Source: Akkermansia muciniphila (GTDB taxonomy: Bacteria > Pseudomonadota > Gammaproteobacteria > Burkholderiales > Burkholderiaceae_C). From it: a DNA stretch of 64,000 nucleotides. Within the stretch, counting starts at the first letter, position 1. Every line of letters starts with the position of its first letter. Below the pieces are notes generated by a model. That model searched no databases and was not told the DNA's origin. It was given only the letters and a program-made list of their open reading frames with translations. Position numbers and translations under genes: made by a program. Shown piece after piece: positions 18,410 through 25,833 of this stretch. The DNA is taken from contig CALQKH020000010.1 of the NCBI GenBank assembly GCA_943331105.2, positions 62,001 through 126,000 of the forward strand, read 5' to 3'.

Positions 18410-18652
18410 ATGACATTCGAAACTCAGAAATCCACGTCACCGGCTTTGGCGACACTCAAGCCGGAGCAGCACCACCAGAAGGCAGCAGAGCATTTGGAGT
18501 TGGCGGCCAAATCACACAAAGAAGTCGCCAAATGCATCGGTACCAACGACCATGCCGCGGCTCAGACCCACAGCAAAGCAGCGCATGAGCACATGACCCA
18601 AGCCCATGAGCATGCTGATGCGGCTAAAAAAGCGATGCCAACACCCAAGTAA
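18410..18652 (+). CDS. Small His/Ala/Lys-rich helical protein of unknown function
   Basis: An 80-aa polar, probably all-helical protein without signal peptide or membrane segment. It is rich in His, Ala and Lys, with repeated elements HHQKAAEHLELAAKSH and HSKAAHEHMTQAHEHADAAK spaced like a helical hairpin. The track start is a TTG; ATG at 18365 and ATG at 18410 are alternatives, and 18410 is used because the protein-like composition begins there. It converges with the BMC operon and shares a bidirectional terminator with it. Regularly spaced histidines could bind metal; no function is known to me. Confidence 0.6.
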   Translation: MTFETQKSTSPALATLKPEQHHQKAAEHLELAAKSHKEVAKCIGTNDHAAAQTHSKAAHEHMTQAHEHADAAKKAMPTPK

Positions 18653-18669
18653 TCCAGCCAGGATTTGCC

Positions 18670-18701
18670 AAGCCGTCTGCCCTGATGAGGACAGACGGCT
18701 T
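18670..18701. terminator. Bidirectional stem-loop terminator at the end of the BMC operon
   Basis: AAGCCGTCTG - 12-nt loop - CAGACGGCTT is a perfect 10-bp stem. It lies between the 80-aa ORF (plus) and the last BMC shell gene (minus). Flanking A and T residues on the two sides fit termination in both directions, though the T tract is short. Confidence 0.7.
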
Positions 18702-18773
18702 TATCTTGGCGATTTGACGCCAGAAGACCCAAAACCACCGTTGCCAATGCGCATACGGCGTGCTTCTGCTGAC

Positions 18774-19451
18774 TTAGCCCCTGCCAGGAATCTTGGCGAG
18801 CAGTTGCTCCACATGGACTTTGGCTTTTTCGAGAGAAGCCATGCTGCCTGTGAGGTACATGCGGCCGCTGGCACCGATCATGCTGCACTCGACCAAGGTC
18901 AGGTCGGGGGCGACTTTTTCGGCTTCGTTGGCCATGTGGGCACCGAACAGTGCCGGAGCCACTTCCATCAGCAACATGTTCTGGCCCGGGAGCACCATGC
19001 TGGCTTGGCGTGTGCGGTTCATCAGCACGGCGTGCTGATCGGTCACGTTTTCCAGAATGTCGCTGTACAGCAGGTGTGGGCGCAGCTGGTCTTCGGCTTT
19101 CGCGCCCATCCAGTCCAAAATGACTTGTCCTGCACGCTGAAGCGCTGCGCTGTCGTTGCTGTGCAACTCCAGGACGCCGAACTGCCGCTCCACAGCCAGG
19201 ATGCCCGGTTCCAGCGTAGGTTCAGCCTTGAGGGCCAGATCGATCACCCGTTGAATGGAAAGTCCGGGCGCGATCTCGACCAGCAGCGCGTTGGTGCCTT
19301 GCATCGCCACGTAGCCACGAGCGCCCAAAGGCGAACTCATCCACGAGGAGAACTGGGGCTGCAAGTCGTTGAGCGTCAGGTAGACCCGAAGCTCAGCTGC
19401 CGGCTTGGTCGGCGGTTTGGCGGGCGCGGTGGCTTTTTTGCTTGTGGCCAT
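18774..19451 (-). CDS. Tandem-domain BMC shell protein (BMC-T), first paralogue
   Basis: A 225-aa trimer-forming microcompartment shell protein with two BMC domains. The first covers about residues 22-115 (VYLTLNDLQPQF to AGQVILDWMG), the second about 118-222 (VLMNRTRQASMVLPGQNML, LVECSMIGASGRMYLTGS). It has a 20-residue Lys/Ala/Pro-rich N-terminal tail absent from the paralogue at 21061. BMC-T trimers often form larger or gated pores for substrates and cofactors. An AAGGAGG site precedes the ATG. No PduT-type iron-sulfur cysteine motif is visible. It is the last gene of the operon, 29 nt after the BMC-H gene. Confidence 0.9.
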   Translation of the reverse strand: MATSKKATAPAKPPTKPAAELRVYLTLNDLQPQFSSWMSSPLGARGYVAMQGTNALLVEIAPGLSIQRVIDLALKAEPTLEPGILAVERQFGVLELHSNDSAALQRAGQVILDWMGAKAEDQLRPHLLYSDILENVTDQHAVLMNRTRQASMVLPGQNMLLMEVAPALFGAHMANEAEKVAPDLTLVECSMIGASGRMYLTGSMASLEKAKVHVEQLLAKIPGRG

Positions 19452-19480
19452 TCGGCCTCCTTATCTGCAACAGCCGTCGA

Positions 19481-19753
19481 TCATTTGCCGTCGAAGGCTT
19501 TGGACACGTCAGCGTGTGGACGTGGGATGACGTGGCAAGACACCACTTCACCGATTGCGCCTGCGGCTTCTGCACCGGCTTCGGTGGCGGCTTTAACGGC
19601 ACCTACGTCGCCCGAAACGATGATGGCGACGAGACCGCCACCGACTTCTTTTTTGCCAACGATGTTGACGTTGGCGGCTTTGACCATGGCGTCAGCGGCA
19701 GCGAAGGCAGCAACATAACCTTTGGTTTCGATCATTCCGATAGCTTGTGACAT
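19481..19753 (-). CDS. Hexameric BMC shell protein (BMC-H, PduA/EutM/CcmK type)
   Basis: A 90-aa single-BMC-domain protein of canonical length. [36 protein letters not shown] and the C-terminal HVIPRPH are hallmarks of shell hexamers. The central-pore loop reads KEVGGGLV, with GGG where PduA has GSG, implying a small neutral pore. It is preceded by a strong AAGGAG site and an 82-nt gap after the BMC-P gene, consistent with independent high-level translation of the most abundant shell component. It is the only BMC-H gene in the locus. Confidence 0.95.
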   Translation of the reverse strand: MSQAIGMIETKGYVAAFAAADAMVKAANVNIVGKKEVGGGLVAIIVSGDVGAVKAATEAGAEAAGAIGEVVSCHVIPRPHADVSKAFDGK

Positions 19754-19835
19754 GTGAGTCTCCTTGAGGGGTTAAAAAAGAAAGGGTTGAGGAAAGAAGT
19801 TGAAGGAAGGGGTGAGGGGAACAAGTGCCGCTGCG

Positions 19836-20105
19836 TCAACGCATCGGTGTGGGGGTGTCGTAGTTGTCGAGTGAAGCAATGATCAAGGCATCGGCCACCA
19901 CACGAGGATGCGCTGGGGCGAACCACCACGCGGCGGGTGCGCCGATGGTGATCATCACGCGCTCGCCAATGCCGCAACCCATGGGGTCGTAGCAGACGAC
20001 CACGTCCTTGGGGTAGTCCAGTTGTACCTCCAGCAATGCGCCAGCGGGCAATTCGGGCAGGCGCTTGCTGGCGACAATGCGGCCGATCACGGTTCCTGTT
20101 TTCAT
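19836..20105 (-). CDS. Pentameric BMC vertex protein (BMC-P, EutN/CcmL type)
   Basis: An 89-aa protein of the EutN/CcmL family that caps the vertices of polyhedral microcompartment shells. GTVIGRIVASKRLPELPAG, the DPMGCGIGERVMITIG core and the C-terminal ALIIASLDNYD match the family. Only one copy is present, enough for a closed shell. It overlaps the end of the SnoaL-fusion gene by 4 nt and precedes the BMC-H gene, so shell and cargo are translated together. Confidence 0.93.
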   Translation of the reverse strand: MKTGTVIGRIVASKRLPELPAGALLEVQLDYPKDVVVCYDPMGCGIGERVMITIGAPAAWWFAPAHPRVVADALIIASLDNYDTPTPMR

Positions 20106-21064
20106 GTTTTGCTTCCTCGGTCAATGGTGATGCCGCGCTTGCGCAGGGCCTCTTTGCCCAAAGGGGTCAAGACCGCCTTGGGGTGGATGCGAACGGTTTT
20201 GACGCTGGCTGGCAAGGTTTTGAGCAGCTTCTCGCCAATCACGCCTTTGAGCTCAGGTACGGATTCGCTCGCCTTGTGCGCCTGCAGGTCGCAACGCTCG
20301 TCTTTGCATTCACAGGCTTTGCCTTCTTTGCAAGACGGGCAGCAAGCGGCCGGGTCGATGGCGGTGGTGGCGGCCATGGCCGAGGCACCGCCGGATGAAC
20401 CACCAGTAGCACCACCTGATGCCGCCACGGCTTTCACCGCCGCTTCGTCCACACGCATGTCAAAACGCAGCAAACCCGATTGCGCCGCTTGCAACAAGGC
20501 CGGGCTGGCGGCCAGGCGCTTGAACAGGTCGGTCAGCGCGGCGGCTTGCGCGGCCGTGCCCACACGCAAGGGCACCACCACGCCGATGGGACTGGCAGTG
20601 GCCTTGTTGGGTGTTGTTGGCTTGGGCATGCCCACTTGCTTCCAGTAAGCGTCTTTGCGGGCGATCAGGCCATTGCGAATTTGGTAGACATCGGTGCCGT
20701 CATAGGTGCCGGTCTGGCCACCGGGCAGCGGCACGGACACTTTGTAGTTTTGCACCACGGTCTGGCCCAGCACGTTCATGTGCGAGTCCGAAAACTTGGG
20801 GCCAGTGGGGCTGGCAAAGCGTTCTTTCAAAAATGCCAAGCAGGCTTCGCGGCCGTTGAGCACGCGCGAATCGGGCAGGATCCAGACCACATCGGGCGCA
20901 AAGCAGGCCACGATGGCCTCGGCGCTCATGGTCTCGTAACCGGCTTCAAAGCGGCGCATCAAAGCAGCCACAGACGCGTCAGCCGCCGGGGCTGGGCTGG
21001 ACGCAGCGCCCAAAGCTTTTCGCACCTGCATGCGAATTTGCTCGCGCAAGGCGTCTGTGCTCAT
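20102..21064 (-). CDS. Uncharacterised BMC-associated fusion: encapsulation-peptide-like helix, SnoaL-like domain, Cys cluster, C-terminal motif
   Basis: A 320-aa protein I do not recognise as a whole. Residues 1-20 form an amphipathic helix (STDALREQIRMQVRKAL) followed by an Ala/Pro linker, like a BMC encapsulation peptide. Residues 31-148 resemble the NTF2/SnoaL fold (FEAGYETMSAEAIVACFAPD, TDVYQIRNGLIARKDAYW). Residues 155-215 are a second helical region, then a Gly/Ser linker, a six-cysteine cluster at 241-258 (CCPSCKEGKACECKDERC) and a C-terminal stretch with VLTPLGKEALRKRGITI, reminiscent of a segment at the start of EutT. It overlaps its neighbours by 4 nt on both sides. It could be an enzyme, scaffold or metal-binding cargo; no reaction is proposed. 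Confidence 0.8.
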   Translation of the reverse strand: MSTDALREQIRMQVRKALGAASSPAPAADASVAALMRRFEAGYETMSAEAIVACFAPDVVWILPDSRVLNGREACLAFLKERFASPTGPKFSDSHMNVLGQTVVQNYKVSVPLPGGQTGTYDGTDVYQIRNGLIARKDAYWKQVGMPKPTTPNKATASPIGVVVPLRVGTAAQAAALTDLFKRLAASPALLQAAQSGLLRFDMRVDEAAVKAVAASGGATGGSSGGASAMAATTAIDPAACCPSCKEGKACECKDERCDLQAHKASESVPELKGVIGEKLLKTLPASVKTVRIHPKAVLTPLGKEALRKRGITIDRGSKT

Positions 21065-21675
21065 GCAGCACCTCCTGCGTCGCGGATCACAGCCTCGGCC
21101 ACTGCCGCTGCAGCACGCACGTCCGACGCATTGCCCGACAGGTACAAGCGACCAGCTGGGCCCATGAAGCGGCAGTCGATCAGTTTCACGTTGGCGGCCT
21201 TCTCGGCCTCGTTGGCCACCAGCAGCGCATACGACGAGGTGGTCATCTCCATGATGTAGAGCGACTCACCGGGCAAGAGCATGCTGCCGGCCTTGCTGCG
21301 GTTGATCAAAAACGCGTGGTAGCCATCGACCCGGTCGATCACCTTGGAGGCCAGGATCTCGGGCTTGAGCACGCTTTTCTCGCTCACACCCATGGCATCC
21401 AGCACAGCAGCCCCGGCCGACTTGACCGATGAGGAGGACTGGCCGTGGAACTCCAGGTAACCAAACTGCCGCTCAACCACCAGGTTGCCGGGTTTGACAT
21501 CGTCGTGCTTCAAAGCGATGTCGGTCAACCACTCGATGTCCATGCCGGGGGCGACTTCGATCACCATGGCGGCGTCGTTGTGGCGCGGCAAGAAGCCACG
21601 GGCCGTCGAGCCCAGCAAACACATCAACTGTGGCTGCAAGCGGTCCAGAAAAATGTAACTGCGCAAAGTGGACAT
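21061..21675 (-). CDS. Tandem-domain BMC shell protein (BMC-T), second paralogue
   Basis: A 204-aa two-domain shell protein, clearly paralogous to the 225-aa protein at 18774 (LQPQ near the start, VERQFGYLEFHG, FLINRSKAGSMLLPG, LIDCRFMGPAGRLYLSG) but lacking its basic N-terminal tail. Two divergent BMC-T proteins in a locus usually mean two kinds of pore. It lies 9 nt after the aldehyde dehydrogenase stop and overlaps the SnoaL-fusion start by 4 nt. The arrangement of the second domain suggests an EutL/PduB-like permuted fold, but this is a guess. Confidence 0.9.
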   Translation of the reverse strand: MSTLRSYIFLDRLQPQLMCLLGSTARGFLPRHNDAAMVIEVAPGMDIEWLTDIALKHDDVKPGNLVVERQFGYLEFHGQSSSSVKSAGAAVLDAMGVSEKSVLKPEILASKVIDRVDGYHAFLINRSKAGSMLLPGESLYIMEMTTSSYALLVANEAEKAANVKLIDCRFMGPAGRLYLSGNASDVRAAAAVAEAVIRDAGGAA

Positions 21676-21684
21676 GAGGGGCTT

Positions 21685-23178
21685 TCAGCGAAGGTGTTCG
21701 AGTTCTTCCTGCACGATGCGCAGGACGGTGGCCTGAAGTTCAGGCGTGAGGGAGGACAACTGGCCCGGTGCCGCTTGCAAGGCCGCGCCCGAAGCCATGG
21801 CTCCGGCCCAGCCGCCCGGCAGAGGAAAGGCCACGCGTTTCCAGTTGACCAGAAGCTCGGGGCCGACGTTGCAGTCCACCGAGCTTTTGCCCGCGTAACC
21901 CGTACCAATGGTGAAGGTGTAAGGCAAGCCGGTGTTGGCACCGGTGCTGTCGTGCACCGTGCTGCCATTGACGACCACACGGTAATAGTCGAGCGCCGCG
22001 CCCCAGTACACCGCCTGCTCGGCCGATGCGGAGTGGATACCTGTGGTGTGGCCTGCGCCGCTGTGCTCCAGCATGAGCCGCGCCACGCCAATGCCCTGGT
22101 CAACGTCTTGGACCACCACGCAACCCAAAATGGGCGAGAGCTTTTCCTTGAGCATCACATGGCCAGACTGCGGGTTGGCGATGGGGCAGATCAGCGCCTG
22201 ACAGTCGCGCGGCACTTGCACGCCTGCGGCCTGTGCGATCTCAAACGCGGGGCGACCGACCACTTTGCCATTGAACTTGCCACCAGGAAAGGCGTGGTTC
22301 TGGATTTTCTGCGCCTCTTCTTCGGTGCACACATGCGCACCCTGTCGGGCCAGGGCTTGTTGCATGGGCCCGGCAATTGTTGCGTGCAACAAGAGTACAG
22401 AGGGGGCCTGGCAGGGGCTGCCGTGGTCAAAATTCTTGGCGGTCACAATGGTCTGCGCAGCGGCTTCGATGTCAGCACTGGCATCCACATAAATCGGCAC
22501 ATTGCCCGAACCCACGCCAATGGCGGGGTTGCCCGAGCCGTAAGCCGCACGCACCATGGGCGTGCCACCGGTGGCCAAAATCACGTTGGTGCGGGCGTCG
22601 CGCATCAGCGCCCCTGTCGCCTCGACCGTGGGGCGGGTCAGGATTTGCAGCGCATGGGCCGGGCCACCGGCCTTTTCAATGGCCGCTTGCAGCTCGTTTG
22701 TCACGGCGGTGCAGCAGCCCAAAGCCACCGGGTGCGGCGAGATGACCAGCGCGTTGCGCGTCATCAGGCAAAGAATAGCCTTGAACATGATGGTGGCCAC
22801 CGGCGAGGTGGAGTTGGACAAACCCACCACCACCCCAGCAGGGCGGCCGATCTCAACGATGCGCAGCGCATCGTTGCGGCGCACGCCGCCCAGCGCCACG
22901 TTGTCCCAGGCCGTGGGGGTGAGCGTGCAAGCAATCTGGTTTTTGGCAATCTTGTCGGCCACTTTGCCGATGCGGCTTTCGCGCACGGCCCACTCGGCAT
23001 AAAACTCGGCACGCGGCAGCAAGGCTGCAGCCACTTCTTTGGCCACGCGCTTGGCTTCTTCGGGCGTCCACAGCGCCAGCGTGGCAGCGGCTTGCTGGGC
23101 ACGGCCCAGCAAGTCACGGGCCTCCTGCAAGGCGGCCAGGTCGTGGTCGGCCAGGTCGATCGGGTTGCTGGAACTCAT
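21685..23178 (-). CDS. CoA-acylating aldehyde dehydrogenase with C-terminal encapsulation-peptide-like helix
   Basis: A 497-aa aldehyde dehydrogenase of the CoA-acylating (PduP/EutE/SauS/AdhE-N) class: aldehyde + NAD+ + CoA to acyl-CoA + NADH. Catalytic Cys is about residue 256 in NFDHGSPCQAPSV; the nucleotide region VILATGGTPMVRAAYGSGNP and NPAIGVGSGNVPIYVD is typical of this class. After the enzyme core (to about 460) come an Ala/Gly linker and an amphipathic helix, LTPELQATVLRIVQEELEHL, resembling a BMC targeting peptide. The order (19 nt after the dioxygenase, 9 nt before a BMC-T gene) marks it as core cargo. Resemblance to sulfoacetaldehyde dehydrogenases is noted from memory; the aldehyde is unproven. 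Confidence 0.9.
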   Translation of the reverse strand: MSSSNPIDLADHDLAALQEARDLLGRAQQAAATLALWTPEEAKRVAKEVAAALLPRAEFYAEWAVRESRIGKVADKIAKNQIACTLTPTAWDNVALGGVRRNDALRIVEIGRPAGVVVGLSNSTSPVATIMFKAILCLMTRNALVISPHPVALGCCTAVTNELQAAIEKAGGPAHALQILTRPTVEATGALMRDARTNVILATGGTPMVRAAYGSGNPAIGVGSGNVPIYVDASADIEAAAQTIVTAKNFDHGSPCQAPSVLLLHATIAGPMQQALARQGAHVCTEEEAQKIQNHAFPGGKFNGKVVGRPAFEIAQAAGVQVPRDCQALICPIANPQSGHVMLKEKLSPILGCVVVQDVDQGIGVARLMLEHSGAGHTTGIHSASAEQAVYWGAALDYYRVVVNGSTVHDSTGANTGLPYTFTIGTGYAGKSSVDCNVGPELLVNWKRVAFPLPGGWAGAMASGAALQAAPGQLSSLTPELQATVLRIVQEELEHLR

Positions 23179-23197
23179 GGTGGAGAGCAGCCCGGGT

Positions 23198-24256
23198 TTA
23201 ACGGCGCGCCGCAGCCGAAGCCACGGCGTTCAGGTCCACGTTTTCCAGCGCGCTGAAGATGGCTTCCACCGCTTGCTGTTCACGCGGGCTGGCCGCTTGC
23301 ATGCGGGTGGTGTCGAGCAACTGGCGCATCACCGAAGGCTGGCCACCTGAAGCTGTACCCGCGGCTGCGCCAGGGTTCAGGGTGGGCACAAAGCTGCCGC
23401 AGGTCATGCGCTGACCGGCGCGGTAGTGCGGCGCGTAGTCAAACACGGCGTAGTGCTGCGTAGCGCAGTTATCCCACATGGCCAAGGAGTCTTTTTCCCA
23501 ACGGAAACGCACCATGAATTCGGGTTTTTTCACCCACTCATAGAGCATGTTCAGTACGGCCTCGGACAGGTCCATGTGCATGCCCAGCAAGCGCTTGGTC
23601 CAGATCGAATTCACAAACAAAATCTTGCGGCCGTTGAAGGGGTGGGTGATCACGGCAGGGTGCGACACCGTGGGCGTGTTTTCGATCATCTTGCACTCTT
23701 GCTCGCTGGCCGTGACCAGCATGCCGCTCTTGATAGAAGCACGTTTGGCAAAGCGCTCGCTGGCGTTGATGCGGCGAAAGTGCCAAGGCAGGTCGTGGTC
23801 GGCCTGCAGGCCTTCAAGCATTTGCTGCATGCCAGGATTGAGCGCATCGTAGGCTGCACCTGCGTGCATCCACATGGTGTCGCCGCCCGATGGGGGCAAG
23901 TCGGTGATGCGCAAAATCGACACCATATTGGGCTTCTTGCGGAAGGTCACGTCGGTGTGCCAGCGGTCGGTCTCGGGTGCTTCGTTGCCCTGGTTGGAAA
24001 TCAGTTGGATTTGGGGGTGACCCTCGATGTGCGGGAAGAATTCGTGCTGTTCCATTTCGCCAAAGTTCTGCCCCAGACGGATGTAGGCTTCGGGCTTCAA
24101 GGCCTGCTTGCGAAAGAACACGACGCCGTGTTGCCACAGCGCTTTTTTGATTTCTTCGTAGACGTCCTCTGAGCGGGTGTTGTTCAAGTCAACGCCGCTG
24201 ATCATGCCGCCGATGGTGGGCGTCATGGGGTCAACTTGAATGTGACGGAAGTTCAT
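23198..24256 (-). CDS. TauD/TfdA family Fe(II)/2-oxoglutarate dioxygenase with C-terminal extension
   Basis: A 352-aa dioxygenase; E. coli TauD is about 283. The iron triad is H100-x-D102 (DRWHTDVTF) and H268 (WDNCATQHYAVFDY); R279 or R283 should bind 2-oxoglutarate. Such enzymes hydroxylate the carbon next to a heteroatom, releasing for example sulfite and an aldehyde. Aligned by eye to TauD, the taurine contacts H70, F206 and R270 appear kept, but Y73 is F and N95 is T, so taurine is not assured. Residues 291-352 form an Ala/Gly linker plus a helix (SPREQQAVEAIFSALENV), an apparent BMC-targeting tail. A TAGGAG site precedes the ATG; the gene follows the permease by 33 nt, as in tauABCD operons. 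Confidence 0.9.
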   Translation of the reverse strand: MNFRHIQVDPMTPTIGGMISGVDLNNTRSEDVYEEIKKALWQHGVVFFRKQALKPEAYIRLGQNFGEMEQHEFFPHIEGHPQIQLISNQGNEAPETDRWHTDVTFRKKPNMVSILRITDLPPSGGDTMWMHAGAAYDALNPGMQQMLEGLQADHDLPWHFRRINASERFAKRASIKSGMLVTASEQECKMIENTPTVSHPAVITHPFNGRKILFVNSIWTKRLLGMHMDLSEAVLNMLYEWVKKPEFMVRFRWEKDSLAMWDNCATQHYAVFDYAPHYRAGQRMTCGSFVPTLNPGAAAGTASGGQPSVMRQLLDTTRMQAASPREQQAVEAIFSALENVDLNAVASAAARR

Positions 24257-24289
24257 TTTTATCTCCTAAATGTGATCAAACTGCCTGGC

Positions 24290-25045
24290 TCATTGCCAGT
24301 GCAGCAAACGGCGTTCAACCCAGTTCATCAGCTTCATGATCAGCACCCCAATGAGCGCCAAATCAAACAGCAGCGACCAGACGCCGTTGACGTTGAATGT
24401 GGATCCCAGATAAGCGAGTTGTTGCCCGAGGCCACGCTCAGAAGCAATGACCTCTGCGCCCACCACGCCCAGCAAGGCGTAGATCACACCGAGGCGCAAT
24501 CCTGAGAAAAGCACCGGCACAGCGCCCGGCAATGTGACCGAGAAAAACATCTGCCGACTGCTGGCCCCCAAAGTGCGCGTGAGCGTCACATGGTCTTGGC
24601 TGACGCCCCGAATACCGGCGACGGTGCTGGACAGCACGATGAAAAACGTCAGCGAAACGCCCAGAGCGATCTTGGATCCGATGCCCAAACCAAACCACAA
24701 AATGAACAACGGGACCAGCGCAATGCGCGGCAGTACATTGAAGGCAGAGATGTAGGGGTCGCAAAAGGCCTCGAACTTGGGCCAAGTGACAAAGGCCAAG
24801 CCCGTGATCATGGCAGCGACCGAGCCAATGGCGAAAGACGCGAACACGGCCAACAGCGTGTAGCCCAGATCGCCCCACAAGCGGGCGTTGGTCAGGTTGT
24901 CTAGGGTGAAAAGGATGATACCGAGTGGACTGCCCATGAAACTCGGATCAACCCACCCGATTCGTGCAGCCCACTCCCACAGCCCCAACACGAAGCACAG
25001 GAACAGCGCATGCAGTGACAGCGTACGAAGTGTTTCACCCCTCAT
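24290..25045 (-). CDS. ABC transporter permease, taurine/sulfonate/nitrate type
   Basis: A 251-aa inner-membrane permease of the SsuC/TauC family with about six hydrophobic segments. The EAA-like coupling loop is visible in TLTRTLGASSRQMFFSVTLPG, followed by the typical EVIASERGLGQQLAYLGS. The track ORF is extended at its 5' end; the ATG at 25045 overlaps the ATPase stop by 11 nt and is the likely start. It forms an importer with the ATPase and binding protein encoded just upstream. The transported compound is presumably the dioxygenase substrate. Confidence 0.92.
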   Translation of the reverse strand: MRGETLRTLSLHALFLCFVLGLWEWAARIGWVDPSFMGSPLGIILFTLDNLTNARLWGDLGYTLLAVFASFAIGSVAAMITGLAFVTWPKFEAFCDPYISAFNVLPRIALVPLFILWFGLGIGSKIALGVSLTFFIVLSSTVAGIRGVSQDHVTLTRTLGASSRQMFFSVTLPGAVPVLFSGLRLGVIYALLGVVGAEVIASERGLGQQLAYLGSTFNVNGVWSLLFDLALIGVLIMKLMNWVERRLLHWQ

Positions 25046-25799
25046 GGTGCACCCACCCTTCTTCGAGATGTTTCCAGACTTGAGCGTAGGTGCGGTGGAA
25101 GTCATCGCTGGTCTGCAGCTCACGGATGGAGCGCGGACGTGCCAGCGGCACCTGCACATCGGCCACGATGCGACCTGGCCTGGAGGACATCACCATCACC
25201 CGGTCGGCCAGCGCGACCGCCTCTGACAAATCGTGCGTCACGAAAAGCACCGTTCGGTTACCGTCCTGACACAGCTGCAGCAACAGGTCCTGCAGCTGCA
25301 GCTTGGTTTGCGCGTCCAGTGCACCAAAGGGCTCATCCATCAGCAGCAAGGGTGAGGGCATGGCAAAGGTGCGGGCCAGGGCCACGCGCTGGCGCATGCC
25401 ATGCGACAACGCCTTGGGCAGGCGGTTTTCGGACCCACTGAGCCCGACCTTCTTGAGCATCAATGCGGCAAGCTCCCGGGCATCCGCGATGGGCATGCCG
25501 CGCACTTTCAGTCCAAAGGCTGCGTTGTCCAGTGCATTGAGCCAGGGAAACAGACTGTCGCGTGCCAACATGTAAGCCACGTTGTGGCTGCCGAGCGCAG
25601 GCTTTTCGCCCGCCACCAGCAGACGTTGACCTGCAGGCAAATCCACCAGCCCCGCGCAAAGGTTGAGCAAGGTGGTCTTGCCACAGCCACTGGGGCCAGC
25701 GAGCGCGACAAACTCCCCGGCCTTGACGTGCAGGTCCACGCCTTGCAATACCAAATGGTTGCCGTCAAAGCTCAGGTCGATGCGCTGTGCGTCGATCAT
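25035..25799 (-). CDS. ABC transporter ATPase, taurine/sulfonate/nitrate type
   Basis: A 254-aa ATPase of the SsuB/TauB/NrtD family. Walker A GPSGCGKTTLLNL, Q-loop MLARDSLFPWLN, signature LSHGMRQRVALARTFAMPS, Walker B LLLMDEPFGALD and H-loop FVTHDLSEAV are all intact. It is located 34 nt downstream of the binding-protein gene and overlaps the permease gene. It energises uptake of the substrate that feeds the BMC. Confidence 0.95.
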   Translation of the reverse strand: MIDAQRIDLSFDGNHLVLQGVDLHVKAGEFVALAGPSGCGKTTLLNLCAGLVDLPAGQRLLVAGEKPALGSHNVAYMLARDSLFPWLNALDNAAFGLKVRGMPIADARELAALMLKKVGLSGSENRLPKALSHGMRQRVALARTFAMPSPLLLMDEPFGALDAQTKLQLQDLLLQLCQDGNRTVLFVTHDLSEAVALADRVMVMSSRPGRIVADVQVPLARPRSIRELQTSDDFHRTYAQVWKHLEEGWVHHEG

Positions 25800-25833
25800 G
25801 AATGCGCCCTGGAAAAATCGCTGCTGTGGAGCT

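Noticed and set aside
21445-23256. 603-aa plus-strand ORF opposite the aldehyde dehydrogenase gene
   Set aside because: Antisense to a well-recognised enzyme; the composition is a shadow of GC-rich third positions and no family features are visible.
18774-24256. A PduL-type phosphotransacylase or iron-containing alcohol dehydrogenase in the BMC operon
   Set aside because: Looked for their sequence signatures in every operon product and found none; the SnoaL-fusion protein does not match PduL.
23198-24256. Naming the dioxygenase tauD
   Set aside because: Substrate-contact residues recalled from E. coli TauD are only partly conserved and the C-terminal extension is atypical, so the gene symbol is left empty.
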